Shown here one piece after another: positions 1 to 8,386 of a stretch of 64,000 nucleotides of DNA. The notes under the pieces are model-generated. The model was given only the letters and a program-made list of their open reading frames with translations. It did no database searches and was not told the origin of the DNA. Position numbers and translations under genes: made by a program. The stretch's first letter is position 1, and each line of letters opens with the position of its first letter. The DNA lies in contig JAEYNY010000021.1 in assembly GCA_023412275.1 (NCBI GenBank), positions 22,125 through 86,124 of the forward strand. The letters are read 5' to 3'. This DNA comes from Bacillota bacterium. Lineage in GTDB: Bacteria > Bacillota > Clostridia > Acetivibrionales > DSM-1351.

Positions 1-932
1 AGAGGCATGTTGCTCTTGATGCGCAATGTGCCTCAGATCTTTGTTATGTAGCAGCAAAAAAGCTCCTGGAAAGATTGGACTGGTCAGCATCCTCTGTTGA
101 TGCTCTCATACTTATTACTCAGACTCCTGATTATGCAGTTCCGGCAACTGCATGTGTCCTCCAGTATAGACTTGGGCTAAGAGAAGATTGTATTGCTTTT
201 GACGTAAACCTTGGGTGTTCAGCTTATGTTTATGGATTGTGGTTGGCCGGAACAATGATTTCATCCCAAAATATAAACAGAGTTCTTCTCCTTAATGGTG
301 ACACAAGTAATTTTGGAATTAATCCTTATGACAGCGCAACAGCTATGATATTTGGTGATGGAGGAACAGCCACAGCCCTAGAAAGATCTGACGGCAAAAG
401 TATGAAATTCTTCTTGAAAACTAAGGGCAGCGGATATAAATTTATTAATGTTCCTGCTGGTCATGCAAGAACCAGAGGACAGACAGTCAATGATCCATCG
501 GCTTATGATCTTTCTATGAACGGAGCGGAGGTATTTAATTTCTCGATAACTGATGTTCCGAAAGCTATAAATAATTTTATGTCAGAATATTTTATCGATA
601 AAAATGATATAGACATGTTTGTTTTTCACCAGGCTAATCTATACATTCTTAAACACCTGACAAAAAAATTAGGTATACCTACCGAAAGGGTACCTGTATC
701 CATTGACAAATACGGAAATACAAGCGGAGAATCAATACCTCTGACTCTTGTAGATAAATTGGGCGGGGAAACATCCGATGAATACGTAAAATTACTATTA
801 TGCGGTTTCGGAGTAGGCCTGTCATATGGGGGTATCTATACTGAGATGAAAAAATCAGTTTGTATTCCAATGCTATATACAAACTATTACTTTAATGGAG
901 ATGAGGATAGTGTTAAATCCAATGAACCTTAA
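1..932 (+). CDS. Ketosynthase III family protein (FabH-like), 5' end cut by window edge
   Basis: The reading frame is open from base 3, so the true start lies left of the window; about 309 residues are visible. FabH-family enzymes condense an acyl-CoA with malonyl-ACP. The active-site triad is present: Cys in LGCSAYVYG (near base 216), His in FVFHQANL and Asn in YGNTSGES. The C-terminal GFGVGLSYG signature is also intact. The stop overlaps the start region of the following SDR gene, so the two are translationally linked and probably act in one acyl-chain pathway. The pairing with a reductase could mean a dedicated lipid or polyketide route rather than housekeeping FabH. The substrate cannot be judged from this window. 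The family is certain; the specific role is inferred. Confidence 0.88.
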   Translation, partial: RHVALDAQCASDLCYVAAKKLLERLDWSASSVDALILITQTPDYAVPATACVLQYRLGLREDCIAFDVNLGCSAYVYGLWLAGTMISSQNINRVLLLNGDTSNFGINPYDSATAMIFGDGGTATALERSDGKSMKFFLKTKGSGYKFINVPAGHARTRGQTVNDPSAYDLSMNGAEVFNFSITDVPKAINNFMSEYFIDKNDIDMFVFHQANLYILKHLTKKLGIPTERVPVSIDKYGNTSGESIPLTLVDKLGGETSDEYVKLLLCGFGVGLSYGGIYTEMKKSVCIPMLYTNYYFNGDEDSVKSNEP

Positions 933-1671
933 TGGGAAAAACATACTTATTACCGGAGCTTCTGCCGGTATCGGTAAAGGTATAGCCATATATTTAAGTA
1001 AACTTGGTGCTAATATCATAATGGCAGCAAGAAATGAAGAACGGTTAAAAGAAACTTTAAATCAGTTGGAACCGGGAGATCATTCTTATTACTTAATAGA
1101 CCTGAATAATTTAAAAGAAATAGAGGTTATGCTAGATACTATATGCTGTGACAAAAAAAAGCTTAATGGGATTGTTCATTCTGCCGGAATATGTAAGTCA
1201 TCACCGGTTCAATACTTAAAATCTGAAGATTTAACTAATATTATGTCCGTAAATTTTTACTCCTTCGTCGAACTTGTTAAACATTTTTCAAAAAGGAAAT
1301 ACAATGACAATGGTGGAAGTATTGTCGCTATATCTTCAATTTCAAGCAAAGTCGGAGCAAGAGGTCTTACAGCTTATTGTGGTAGTAAAGGAGCTCTTGA
1401 CAGTTCCATAAAGCCCATGGCTTTGGAATTGGGACCCAGAAATATCAGAATAAACACCGTTGCTCCGAGTATGATAAGGACTCAGATGTTTGATGGGTTA
1501 CTTGATGTTGCCAATAATGATAATTATGAGGCGGAATTAAAAAAAAGACAGATATTGGGCGTTGGAAGTCCAGATGATGTTGCTGCAGCAGTAGCTTTTC
1601 TGCTAAGTGATTGTTCCAGATTTATAACCGGTACAACTTTATCGGTTGATGGTGGTTATCTGGCTCATTAG
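910..1671 (+). CDS. Short-chain dehydrogenase/reductase (FabG-like 3-oxoacyl-ACP reductase)
   Basis: About 253 residues. The N-terminal Rossmann glycine motif TGASAGIGKG and the catalytic AYCGSKGAL (Tyr-x3-Lys) with an upstream ISSIS serine are typical of classical SDRs. The C-terminus ends in the usual DGGYLAH. The frame is open from ATG 895, but GTG 910 has GGAG (897-900) at 9 nt and removes a non-family extension; ATG 922 is a shorter alternative. It overlaps the end of the ketosynthase III gene, which favours reduction of the beta-ketoacyl product made by that enzyme. Other SDR activities cannot be excluded because SDR substrates are not readable from motifs. Confidence 0.85.
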   Translation: MLNPMNLNGKNILITGASAGIGKGIAIYLSKLGANIIMAARNEERLKETLNQLEPGDHSYYLIDLNNLKEIEVMLDTICCDKKKLNGIVHSAGICKSSPVQYLKSEDLTNIMSVNFYSFVELVKHFSKRKYNDNGGSIVAISSISSKVGARGLTAYCGSKGALDSSIKPMALELGPRNIRINTVAPSMIRTQMFDGLLDVANNDNYEAELKKRQILGVGSPDDVAAAVAFLLSDCSRFITGTTLSVDGGYLAH

Positions 1672-1687
1672 TTTCCATAAAGGAGGA

Positions 1688-1711
1688 GCCCGTCCTCTCT
1701 GTGGGACGGGC
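1688..1711. terminator. GC-rich hairpin between convergent genes
   Basis: Perfect 8-bp stem GCCCGTCC / GGACGGGC with an 8-nt loop, placed between the SDR gene (+) and the marR-type gene (-). It lacks a long T tract on either side, so efficiency as an intrinsic terminator is uncertain. Its convergent position fits termination of either transcript. Confidence 0.6.
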
Positions 1712-1738
1712 TAGCCTCTTAAAAGCAGGGATAAAGCG

Positions 1739-2197
1739 TTAGTCACTCTCTAGGTTTGTTTCATTAAGATAAAGACACACTTCGTCTAATAAATCCAGTA
1801 AAGTTTCGCTCTGTTCTACTCCTATTTTTTCTATAAGTCCGGAAAATAAAGAGGTAAAGTAGGTTATTAATTTTTGTACTATTTTTTCACCTTTAGCCGT
1901 TAATTTTATATCAGAGACTCTTTTATCCTGAGAGTCAACATTGCGTTCAATATATCCATTGTTACTTAAGCTTTTTATTAATTCAGTAACAGTAGGAGAA
2001 GTTACAAGCATTTTCTTACTTATTTCTGAAACTGTAATGATCTGTTTGTTTTCATAAGAAAGTTGCTCAATACAAAGCAAAACACGCGCCTCACTTTGCT
2101 TTAAGCCAAATAATGACTGTTTACGTCGTTCAGCTCTTGCTAATTTTTCAAAGGTCTCCACAAATCTTCTAATATCTATTTCCGGTTGTTCCTGCAA
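1739..2197 (-). CDS. MarR-family transcriptional regulator
   Basis: About 152 residues with a winged helix-turn-helix. The recognition region contains SPTVTELIKSLSNNGYIER, followed by the wing DSQDKRVSDIKLTAKG typical of MarR. A GTG at 2206 would sit directly on the GAGGTG ribosome site, so the TTG at 2197, 6 nt past it, is the better start. It lies downstream of and on the same strand as a DHA2 drug exporter, with its own promoter in the 135-bp gap. The exporter promoter carries repeated AACCTAA/TTAGGTT half-sites, so this protein probably represses the exporter and releases it when a ligand binds. The family is clear; the ligand and the operator assignment are inferred. Confidence 0.88.
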   Translation of the reverse strand: MQEQPEIDIRRFVETFEKLARAERRKQSLFGLKQSEARVLLCIEQLSYENKQIITVSEISKKMLVTSPTVTELIKSLSNNGYIERNVDSQDKRVSDIKLTAKGEKIVQKLITYFTSLFSGLIEKIGVEQSETLLDLLDEVCLYLNETNLESD

Positions 2198-2273
2198 GAA
2201 ATTCACCTCATTCTTGAATACCTCATCTGAAATAATGGTGTATTCAAATGCTTTTAAGATTTTATTCGTAACA

Positions 2274-2302
2274 ATTATACCTTATCAACAAGGGTTAAAC
2301 AA
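2274..2302 (-). promoter_or_regulatory. Candidate promoter of the marR-type gene
   Basis: On the minus strand, -35 TTGTTT (2297-2302) and a perfect -10 TATAAT (2274-2279) are separated by 17 bp, between the exporter stop and the regulator start. The -35 is weak. It would allow the regulator to be made independently of the exporter. Confidence 0.55.
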
Positions 2303-2332
2303 CGTATTTTTCTTTACATATTGAATAAATGT

Positions 2333-3925
2333 TTATGCTGCAGATTCTTCTTCTTCAATCTCTTCACTGTTATCTTTAGCAGCAGTTTTAACTTTCAAAA
2401 ATAATGAAAGGATAACACCCACAAGTAATAGCAACGCGCCTATATAAAATACGCTGGTTAATGCATCCCCCATTACATTTCTAACTAAGTCCATCATCTT
2501 TGAAAATAACTGTTGTGCTTGTTGAGGCAAGGTTCCTTGTATGGCTTGAAGCTTACTTTTATCCAACAATAATTGAGGATTTGCCATAGCTGTAAATTTA
2601 TGTGCAGTTTCAGGATCCAGTTTTGTAAGGTCAACTCCAGACCCGGATGCCATTACTGTTTTCATATTTCTTGTCATTGATGTATTCATAATAGAGCCAA
2701 ATATAGCAATGAAAATAGTCCCTCCCAGGTTACGGAAAAGAGTACAAGAAGCTGTAACTACGCCCAACTGTGAAGATGGAGCCGAATTCTGTGCTGATGT
2801 AGTGAATACTGTCATACCAAATCCAAGTCCTACACCAAAAATAATTAAGCTAATAACAGCCCCTGCAATATTATTCATATTTGCCATTATAACCATACTT
2901 CCACACATAATACCTAAACCAAGTGCGGCAAACAGTCTGTAATTACTGGATTTTGACATCCACCGTCCTACTAATGTACTAAATATCATCATCATAATAG
3001 ACATTGGAATATTTAATAAACCGGATGTTGTTGCTGATAGTCCTTTTACACCTTGAATAAAGAAAGGAATATATGACATCGCACCCATCATTCCACCACT
3101 CATAACAAAACTTGCTGCGAAAGAAATGGTAACACCCTGATTTTTAAACATAGAAAGAGGCATAACAGGGCTCTTAGCCTTACGTTCAATAAGAATAAGA
3201 ACTAAAATTCCCACTATAGTAGCACCAAACAGACCTAAAATTTGAGGTGAAGTCCATGCATATTTTGTACCAGCCCATGAGAAGCCCAAAAGTAAACATG
3301 TAATTGAAAGTGCCAAGAAAATTGATCCCAAATAATCAATTGATTCTGAGGAATTACCCGATACTTTAGGAAACAGGCTCCAAATCATAACCAAGGCAAC
3401 GACACCTACAGGCAAGAAGAGCCAGAACAGCCACTTCCACGCAACATAGTCAACCATTACGCCACCAAGGACCGGTCCAAGGATACTGGATATACCAAAG
3501 ATTGACATCATAATACCTGTCCATTTAGCTCTTTCTTGTGGGGGATATAAATCACCTATAGCCGTAAGAGAAATAGACATTAAAATGCCTCCACCAATTC
3601 CTTGAATTCCACGGAATATTATCATTTGAAAAATATTAGTAGATAAACCTGTTAAAAAGGAACCGGCTAGAAAAACAATAATTCCGGAAAGTAAAAATAT
3701 CTTTCTTCCATAGATATCGGATAACTTTCCAAAAATTACGGTAGAAATTGTTGAGGTAAGCATGTAACCTGTAATTACCCATGAATAATAATCCATTCCA
3801 CCTAATTGAGCAATAATTTTTGGCAATGCCGCACTAATTATTGTCTGATTAATTGCTGCGAAAAACATGGTAGCCATTAGTGCTATCATAACTGTGGTTT
3901 TTCTCTTGTGAGTTAGTTGTTGCAT
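2333..3925 (-). CDS. MFS multidrug exporter, DHA2 (EmrB/QacA) family
   Basis: About 530 residues with roughly 14 hydrophobic segments, as in drug:H+ antiporter-2 proteins. MFS motif A appears as GKLSDIYGRK after TM2, and the antiporter motif C region as SILGPVLGG. An internal hydrophilic loop of about 80 residues precedes the last membrane segment, as in this family. An ATG at 3940 exists, but AAAGG just downstream of it is 7-8 nt before the ATG at 3925, so MQQLTH is taken as the N-terminus. Promoter and MarR-like operator lie just upstream, and the MarR gene follows. Probable function is efflux of a toxic small molecule across the plasma membrane; the substrate is unknown. Confidence 0.9.
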   Translation of the reverse strand: MQQLTHKRKTTVMIALMATMFFAAINQTIISAALPKIIAQLGGMDYYSWVITGYMLTSTISTVIFGKLSDIYGRKIFLLSGIIVFLAGSFLTGLSTNIFQMIIFRGIQGIGGGILMSISLTAIGDLYPPQERAKWTGIMMSIFGISSILGPVLGGVMVDYVAWKWLFWLFLPVGVVALVMIWSLFPKVSGNSSESIDYLGSIFLALSITCLLLGFSWAGTKYAWTSPQILGLFGATIVGILVLILIERKAKSPVMPLSMFKNQGVTISFAASFVMSGGMMGAMSYIPFFIQGVKGLSATTSGLLNIPMSIMMMIFSTLVGRWMSKSSNYRLFAALGLGIMCGSMVIMANMNNIAGAVISLIIFGVGLGFGMTVFTTSAQNSAPSSQLGVVTASCTLFRNLGGTIFIAIFGSIMNTSMTRNMKTVMASGSGVDLTKLDPETAHKFTAMANPQLLLDKSKLQAIQGTLPQQAQQLFSKMMDLVRNVMGDALTSVFYIGALLLLVGVILSLFLKVKTAAKDNSEEIEEEESAA

Positions 3926-3966
3926 AAATTTACCTTTCATTCCATTGAAAATGTATTTTAAGATAC

Positions 3967-3996
3967 AACCTAAAATTAGTTAGGTTGGTAACCTAA
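3967..3996 (-). promoter_or_regulatory. Likely MarR operator with three half-sites
   Basis: TTAGGTT-GGT-AACCTAA (3980-3996) is a perfect inverted repeat with a 3-bp centre. A further AACCTAA at 3967-3973 forms a second inverted pair with the middle half-site. The block lies just downstream of the predicted -10, at the transcription start region of the exporter, which suits repression by the neighbouring MarR protein. Confidence 0.75.
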
Positions 3997-4006
3997 TTAT
4001 TTTAAT

Positions 4007-4035
4007 AATATATAGTGTTTAGGACAATTAGTCAA
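4007..4035 (-). promoter_or_regulatory. Promoter of the DHA2 exporter
   Basis: On the minus strand, -35 TTGACT (4030-4035) and -10 TATATT (4007-4012) are spaced by exactly 17 bp. The operator half-sites follow within about 11 bp. Confidence 0.75.
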
Positions 4036-4074
4036 TAGTAAACTGAAAATTAATTTACTTTTATATCTCTGTGT

Positions 4075-4500
4075 GAAAGAAAGGACCGTATGTCAATGGC
4101 AAGTGGCCTTGAAGTCAGGGTTCCTTTTGCAGACCACCGTATTCTGGAATATGTTTACAATGTACCGTGGAAGATAAAATTTAAAAATAAAGTTGAGAAG
4201 TCACTCTTGAGAGAAGCCATGAGCGATTACCTTCCTGATAAGATTTTGTACAGGAAAAAGAGTCCATACCCCAAAACTCACAACCCTGAGTATGAAGCAA
4301 TAGTCTCAGAAATGTTTGAAGAAGTTATGGCTTCCCCGGATTCCATACTCAAGGATATACTGCACCCGGATACTCTGCCACTTCTCCGTTCCGGCAGCAA
4401 TGTAACATGGTATGGACAGCTTATGGGAAGACCGCAGCTTATTGCATGGTTGATACAGTTGGATTACTGGTTTAAGGAATATAAAGTAACTATAGTTTAA
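4075..4500 (+). pseudogene. asnB: 3' remnant of asparagine synthetase (AsnB)
   Basis: The segment matches only the C-terminal end of glutamine-hydrolysing asparagine synthetase. RKDRMSMASGLEVRVPF is the conserved synthetase-domain block, followed by KSLLREAM and the KSPYPKTHNP region. About 140 residues remain of a family length near 600; the N-terminal glutaminase and the ATP-binding part are missing. AsnB-like sequence begins around base 4075, and an in-frame stop lies at 4051. The ATG at 4090 could be translated, but the product lacks the ATP loop and glutaminase. The 5' junction abuts the exporter promoter, and a dispersed repeat copy begins 34 bp after the stop. This looks like a deletion or rearrangement scar. 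Confidence 0.85.
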
Positions 4501-4533
4501 AATGAAAGATTCTGATAAAGAAGGAGTTGTTGT

Positions 4534-4817
4534 CAAAACAGAAAGTTTTTCTATTTAACACCGGTACTCCCGTATAAAATTATATCAATGATTGCTTCCA
4601 AGATATTTGCAGTAGTTTATAGCGGCTCATCATAGGATATTTTACCGTCGCTCACATTCATCGTCCATGATTCATTGTGTCGCTAAAACCTACCTCGTAT
4701 AGGTTTTCCGGTAAAATATCTGTGTTCGCCGATAAACTACTGCAAATATCTTTAACCAAGCTTCCATTGATACAATTTATACTATCGTACTGGTTAAAAA
4801 GATAGTTCTCTGTTTTG
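4534..4817 (+). repeat. Dispersed palindromic repeat, copy 1
   Basis: A 284-bp element bounded by CAAAACAGA and TCTGTTTTG. Its left and right arms are near-complementary over about 100 bp each (for example AGATATTTGCAGTAGTTTAT pairs with its complement near 4730-4755, and GATATTTTACCG with CGGTAAAATATC). A small inner hairpin lies in the centre. Near-identical copies occur at 10275-10561 and, inverted, at 24001-24279. It sits between the convergent asnB remnant and acetyltransferase gene. No transposase or clear target duplication is visible, so it may be a MITE, a structured RNA or both. Confidence 0.85.
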
Positions 4818-4832
4818 CGGCAGCCCCTTAAT

Positions 4833-5288
4833 TTATATTTCAAAAATTGTGTTTTTACCCTCATATTTCATTAAATAATAAGGTTCTTTTTCTGTAACTT
4901 CCTCCTCGATTGTCCATCCTTGAGATAAGTAGAAATTCAAAGCATTTCCATTTGCTCTCACGCATTTCAATGTTAACGGCAATCCGATTATTTCTACAGC
5001 TTCATTTATCAATGCCTTTCCTACTCCAAACCTTTTAAATTTTGACGAAACAAATAAATTGTGAATAAATTTATCTTCTTCCCAAATTGAGATAAACCCT
5101 ACAATCTCATTGCCTATTTTTGCTGTTAATATTAGTTCTCCTTCTGTACTGCTATCAAAATCGTCTAATTTTAGGCTATCATATTCCACCCAATTGAAGT
5201 TTTCTCTTCGTGAGTGTAAAAAAATTTTTCGTAGGTCATCATATTCTTCTTTTTGAGCCTTTTGTATATAAATATCATTTTTATTCAA
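4833..5288 (-). CDS. GNAT-family N-acetyltransferase
   Basis: About 151 residues with the GNAT fold order. The acetyl-CoA-binding motif A is visible as LFVSSKFKRFGVGKALINEA, followed by ALNFYLSQGW typical of motif B. The frame opens at ATG 5306, but AAAGGAAG inside that stretch is 7 nt before TTG 5288, making NKNDIYIQKA the likely N-terminus. It follows an MFS transporter gene on the same strand and ends next to repeat copy 1. The acceptor (small molecule, peptide or antibiotic) cannot be told. Confidence 0.83.
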   Translation of the reverse strand: MNKNDIYIQKAQKEEYDDLRKIFLHSRRENFNWVEYDSLKLDDFDSSTEGELILTAKIGNEIVGFISIWEEDKFIHNLFVSSKFKRFGVGKALINEAVEIIGLPLTLKCVRANGNALNFYLSQGWTIEEEVTEKEPYYLMKYEGKNTIFEI

Positions 5289-5326
5289 TATAATTCTTCC
5301 TTTCATGGCTTAATAGTTCAAGATAC

Positions 5327-6640
5327 TTATAAGGAATTGTTAAGTCTGAATTTCGAAATACTAAAAATACTCACTGTCAAAACAAGCACTGCTGTAAAAA
5401 AAAGCATCTGCATGTTGCCAATTGAAAAACCTGCTGGGGATACCCCACTGGTTTCTGTAATCTTGATAAAAAATGAACCTAATAAAGTGCCTACAAACCC
5501 AAAAATGCCGTTAACTGCTGATGAAAAGCCCATGTACACCGTCTTATTATCTGTAGGAGAGTAGCTGTACTGCAAATTGTTCACAGATATGTTTACTCCT
5601 GAAATTGCGGCACCACCAAGTATATGAGCTATAGGCATCAGAATATATACGGTGTCCGCATTTATGAAAAACCAAGTTAAAAAGCTTAGAATTTGTAGAA
5701 CAATCATAAGCTTCATAATATAAATCCATGATTTTTTATCTGCAATTCTTCCCCAGAACCTGACGGATATAACACTTGCAATTGAAGCCAGAACGGCCAT
5801 TGCCGTGATAAGGCCATATCTTAAATTAAGTGTTGATATCATATAAACCGAGGTAAATGGGAAAGCAATCTGATAACCCAAATTCCATAATACAGTTATG
5901 AAAGTTATTTTCATGAAATTCTTATTTTTAGTTGGCAATGTAAATATATTTTTAATTGTAACACCCGATTTTAAAACAGGATTAACAGGCTCTTTAATTT
6001 TTGAAAACAATACAATGTTTACAAAAGCAGTAACAATAACAAATGAGTACAATACAATAAATCCTGTAAATTGGTGCCCTATCTGCTCAAATTTATCGAG
6101 AACCTGTCCCATAAGAAGGGTAACAACCGTAACTGTACCTAAAACTATTGATTCCCTTTTTCCATAATAGGCCCCTCGTATACTTTCTGGGGTTATATTC
6201 AGCAGCCACGTCTGTGCGTATGGAATTGTAAAAGCCATAATTAAATTAGCAATGAAGAATACCCATATTAATAATTGAACCCTAACTGTTTTGTATGGAC
6301 TTATAAAAGGTATAAGTATCATAAGCCCCATCATTAATCTTCCGATAAAGCAGAGCATACAGGTCAGCAATTTTCTGCTTTCCAGCTTTTCAAGAACTAT
6401 CGGTGAAAACACCGTTACTATTCCTGCCAATACCGGAATTGAAGCAATAATTCCCGACTGCTCATTGCTTGCACCTAAGTATTTAGCAAATCCAACCAAA
6501 AAAGCTCCGCTTGTAAGGGTAAGAATACTTCTGGCGGTACAGCCCTCAAAAATAGATATATTCCTTGAAACCCTCATGTCTTCTTCGGAAAGGCTTTCTT
6601 TATTAAAATAAACTTCCCTGAACTTTGATAATAAATTCAC
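5327..6640 (-). CDS. MFS transporter
   Basis: About 437 residues with approximately 12 hydrophobic segments. The N-terminal cytoplasmic stretch is followed by a conserved NISIFEGCTARSI region, as in a clostridial MFS subgroup resembling uncharacterised permeases. The loop WGRIADKKSW after the seventh helix is the second-half copy of MFS motif A. The frame opens at 6697, but AGAGGTG lies 9 nt before GTG 6640, which starts VNLLSKF and fits the family better. It lies between the ABC permease gene upstream and the acetyltransferase downstream, all on the minus strand. The substrate is unknown. Confidence 0.83.
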   Translation of the reverse strand: MNLLSKFREVYFNKESLSEEDMRVSRNISIFEGCTARSILTLTSGAFLVGFAKYLGASNEQSGIIASIPVLAGIVTVFSPIVLEKLESRKLLTCMLCFIGRLMMGLMILIPFISPYKTVRVQLLIWVFFIANLIMAFTIPYAQTWLLNITPESIRGAYYGKRESIVLGTVTVVTLLMGQVLDKFEQIGHQFTGFIVLYSFVIVTAFVNIVLFSKIKEPVNPVLKSGVTIKNIFTLPTKNKNFMKITFITVLWNLGYQIAFPFTSVYMISTLNLRYGLITAMAVLASIASVISVRFWGRIADKKSWIYIMKLMIVLQILSFLTWFFINADTVYILMPIAHILGGAAISGVNISVNNLQYSYSPTDNKTVYMGFSSAVNGIFGFVGTLLGSFFIKITETSGVSPAGFSIGNMQMLFFTAVLVLTVSIFSISKFRLNNSL

Positions 6641-6737
6641 GGTTATGTACACCTCTGTTTTTATGAAATACAACTTGTCCAAACAAAAAGTTAACATAAA
6701 TTATTATATCCTATAAGTAAAGGTTGTGGAAAGAAGT

Positions 6738-7475
6738 TTATCGCCATTTGACTATATTTTGTTCTAAAATATCAATCAAAAAAAACAATGCTATGCCCAC
6801 TGACGATAGTACTAAAATTCCCTTGTACATGCTGATATAATCTATTCTGGTCCAGGCATCAAGAATATAATACCCCATCCCCCATGAAGTACCATAAGCC
6901 TCGCAGAAAAATAGAATGGATAGTGCAGAACCTATGGTTACCCGCAAGCTGGTTAATATGCCCGGTATGATATCAGGTATAACAACGTGATACAGAATCT
7001 GAACTTGGGATGCCCCCATGCTTCTTATATTGTAGATATACTCTTTATCTATACCTGCAACTGAATCTCTAACAGTTATTATTATTTGAAAAATAATTAT
7101 CATTGTTATAAGAATAATTTTGGAAGCTCCACCCAAACCGAATATAGTCATGATTATAGGGAGGAGTGCTGTTTTAGGGACAGGATATGTGAAAAATACC
7201 AACGGGTTAAGAATTTTATTCCATGTTTCCGATACAGCCATTTTATACCCTATTAACGACCCTAGTAAAAGTGCTATTGTTACCCCGGCAAATATTCGAA
7301 AAAGACTTATGCTTATGTGCAAGAGCATGGCCTCTTGAAAAAATAAATAAAAACTCCGGTATACTCTTATAGGGTCGGGAATTATCCTTGTGTGAAATAA
7401 TAAGTGTATTGCATACCATATGATATTTATACATAACATCCCCTCAGCATACACTGTTATTTTCTTCTTCACCAT
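6738..7475 (-). CDS. ABC transporter permease, TauC/SsuC (NitT/TauT) type
   Basis: About 245 residues with six predicted membrane helices. The cytoplasmic EAA-type loop reads VRDSVAGIDKEYIYNIRSMGA, typical of the nitrate/sulfonate/taurine permease family. The start overlaps the end of the ATPase gene by 32 nt; GGAGGGG lies just before ATG 7475, and GTG 7472 is equally likely. With the adjacent ATPase it forms an importer lacking a local binding protein. The lipoprotein encoded at 13013-13957 is the best candidate partner. The substrate is not readable; sulfonates, nitrate-like anions and thiamine or pyrimidine precursors are all used by relatives. Confidence 0.86.
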   Translation of the reverse strand: MVKKKITVYAEGMLCINIIWYAIHLLFHTRIIPDPIRVYRSFYLFFQEAMLLHISISLFRIFAGVTIALLLGSLIGYKMAVSETWNKILNPLVFFTYPVPKTALLPIIMTIFGLGGASKIILITMIIIFQIIITVRDSVAGIDKEYIYNIRSMGASQVQILYHVVIPDIIPGILTSLRVTIGSALSILFFCEAYGTSWGMGYYILDAWTRIDYISMYKGILVLSSVGIALFFLIDILEQNIVKWR

Positions 7476-8226
7476 ACCCCTCCCATTCTTCTTTTATCAG
7501 CTGCCTTACTATTGCTGTAAGCTTTGTATAACGGACTGCCGACCTGTCTTCATATTCACTGCTTAAAGTTGTAATATCAGCAATAATCTTTCCCGGAGAG
7601 GCTGAAAGTACAATTACCCTGTCAGCCAAAAAGACAGCCTCTTCTATACTATGCGTAACAAGTACTGCAGTAGCCTTGAAGTCCTTTAGAATACAACGTA
7701 ACATATTCTGCGTATATTCACGAGTCAGAGCATCTAACGCAGAAAAAGGTTCATCCATTAACAACAAATCCGGCTTTATCATAAGACTTCTAGCTACTGC
7801 AGCCCTTTGAAGCTGTCCCCCGCTTACTTGTGAAGGATACCGGTCCATTATATCCTCTATTTCCATCCTTTGGGCTATTTCTCTCAGTCTTGAATAAACT
7901 TCCCTATCAAAAGGCAGCTTTCTAATTTTTACAGGCAATAGGCAGTTATTACGAATGGTTTTCCATCTCAGAAATCCGCTATTCTGAGGAATATATGCAA
8001 TTCTGTGTAAAGTTGGCTTCAAATCCTCTCCTTCTAACCTTACCCTACCTTCAAAGTTGTTTTGGACTCCTGCCAGAATCCGGAGTAAACTTGTCTTTCC
8101 ACAGCCGGATGGGCCAATTATGGCACAAGTTTCACTATTGGCCACCTGTAAAGTTATAGGCCCTGCGACGGAATGTTTTTCTCCCTTTGTTTCATAGTAA
8201 ATACTAACATCTGTCATTTCAAGCAT
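7444..8226 (-). CDS. ABC transporter ATP-binding protein, TauB/SsuB type
   Basis: About 260 residues. Walker A is GPSGCGKTS, the signature is VSGGQLQRAAVARS, Walker B is LLLMDEPFSALD, and the H-loop is VLVTHSIEEA. This order and the DEPFSALD form are those of the SsuB/TauB/NitD ATPases. GAGGAG 6 nt upstream selects ATG 8226; a longer frame to 8265 lacks a site. It supplies energy to the overlapping permease. Confidence 0.9.
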   Translation of the reverse strand: MLEMTDVSIYYETKGEKHSVAGPITLQVANSETCAIIGPSGCGKTSLLRILAGVQNNFEGRVRLEGEDLKPTLHRIAYIPQNSGFLRWKTIRNNCLLPVKIRKLPFDREVYSRLREIAQRMEIEDIMDRYPSQVSGGQLQRAAVARSLMIKPDLLLMDEPFSALDALTREYTQNMLRCILKDFKATAVLVTHSIEEAVFLADRVIVLSASPGKIIADITTLSSEYEDRSAVRYTKLTAIVRQLIKEEWEGYGEEENNSVC

Positions 8227-8319
8227 ACATTCTCTCCTCAGTATAAGCCTGATAATATGGATCATATTTCTAATATATGCATGAGTATTACAAAAAAGGA
8301 TGCTATCAATCAGAAGGAC

Positions 8320-8349
8320 TTGTAGGTTTATGGATTAACATGGTATAAT
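8320..8349 (+). promoter_or_regulatory. Candidate promoter for the antiporter leader
   Basis: TGGTATAAT (8341-8349) is an extended -10, with a weak -35 TTGTAG (8320-8325) 18 bp away. Transcription would begin near 8356, about 40 nt before the attenuator hairpin. Confidence 0.55.
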
Positions 8350-8386
8350 AATATTGTGAGATTTCTGTTTGATAATTGTTTTCTGT

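Noticed and set aside
4658..4864. Possible small protein of 68 residues within repeat copy 1
   Set aside because: The frame lies inside the palindromic repeat, has no ribosome site and is not kept in the other copies.
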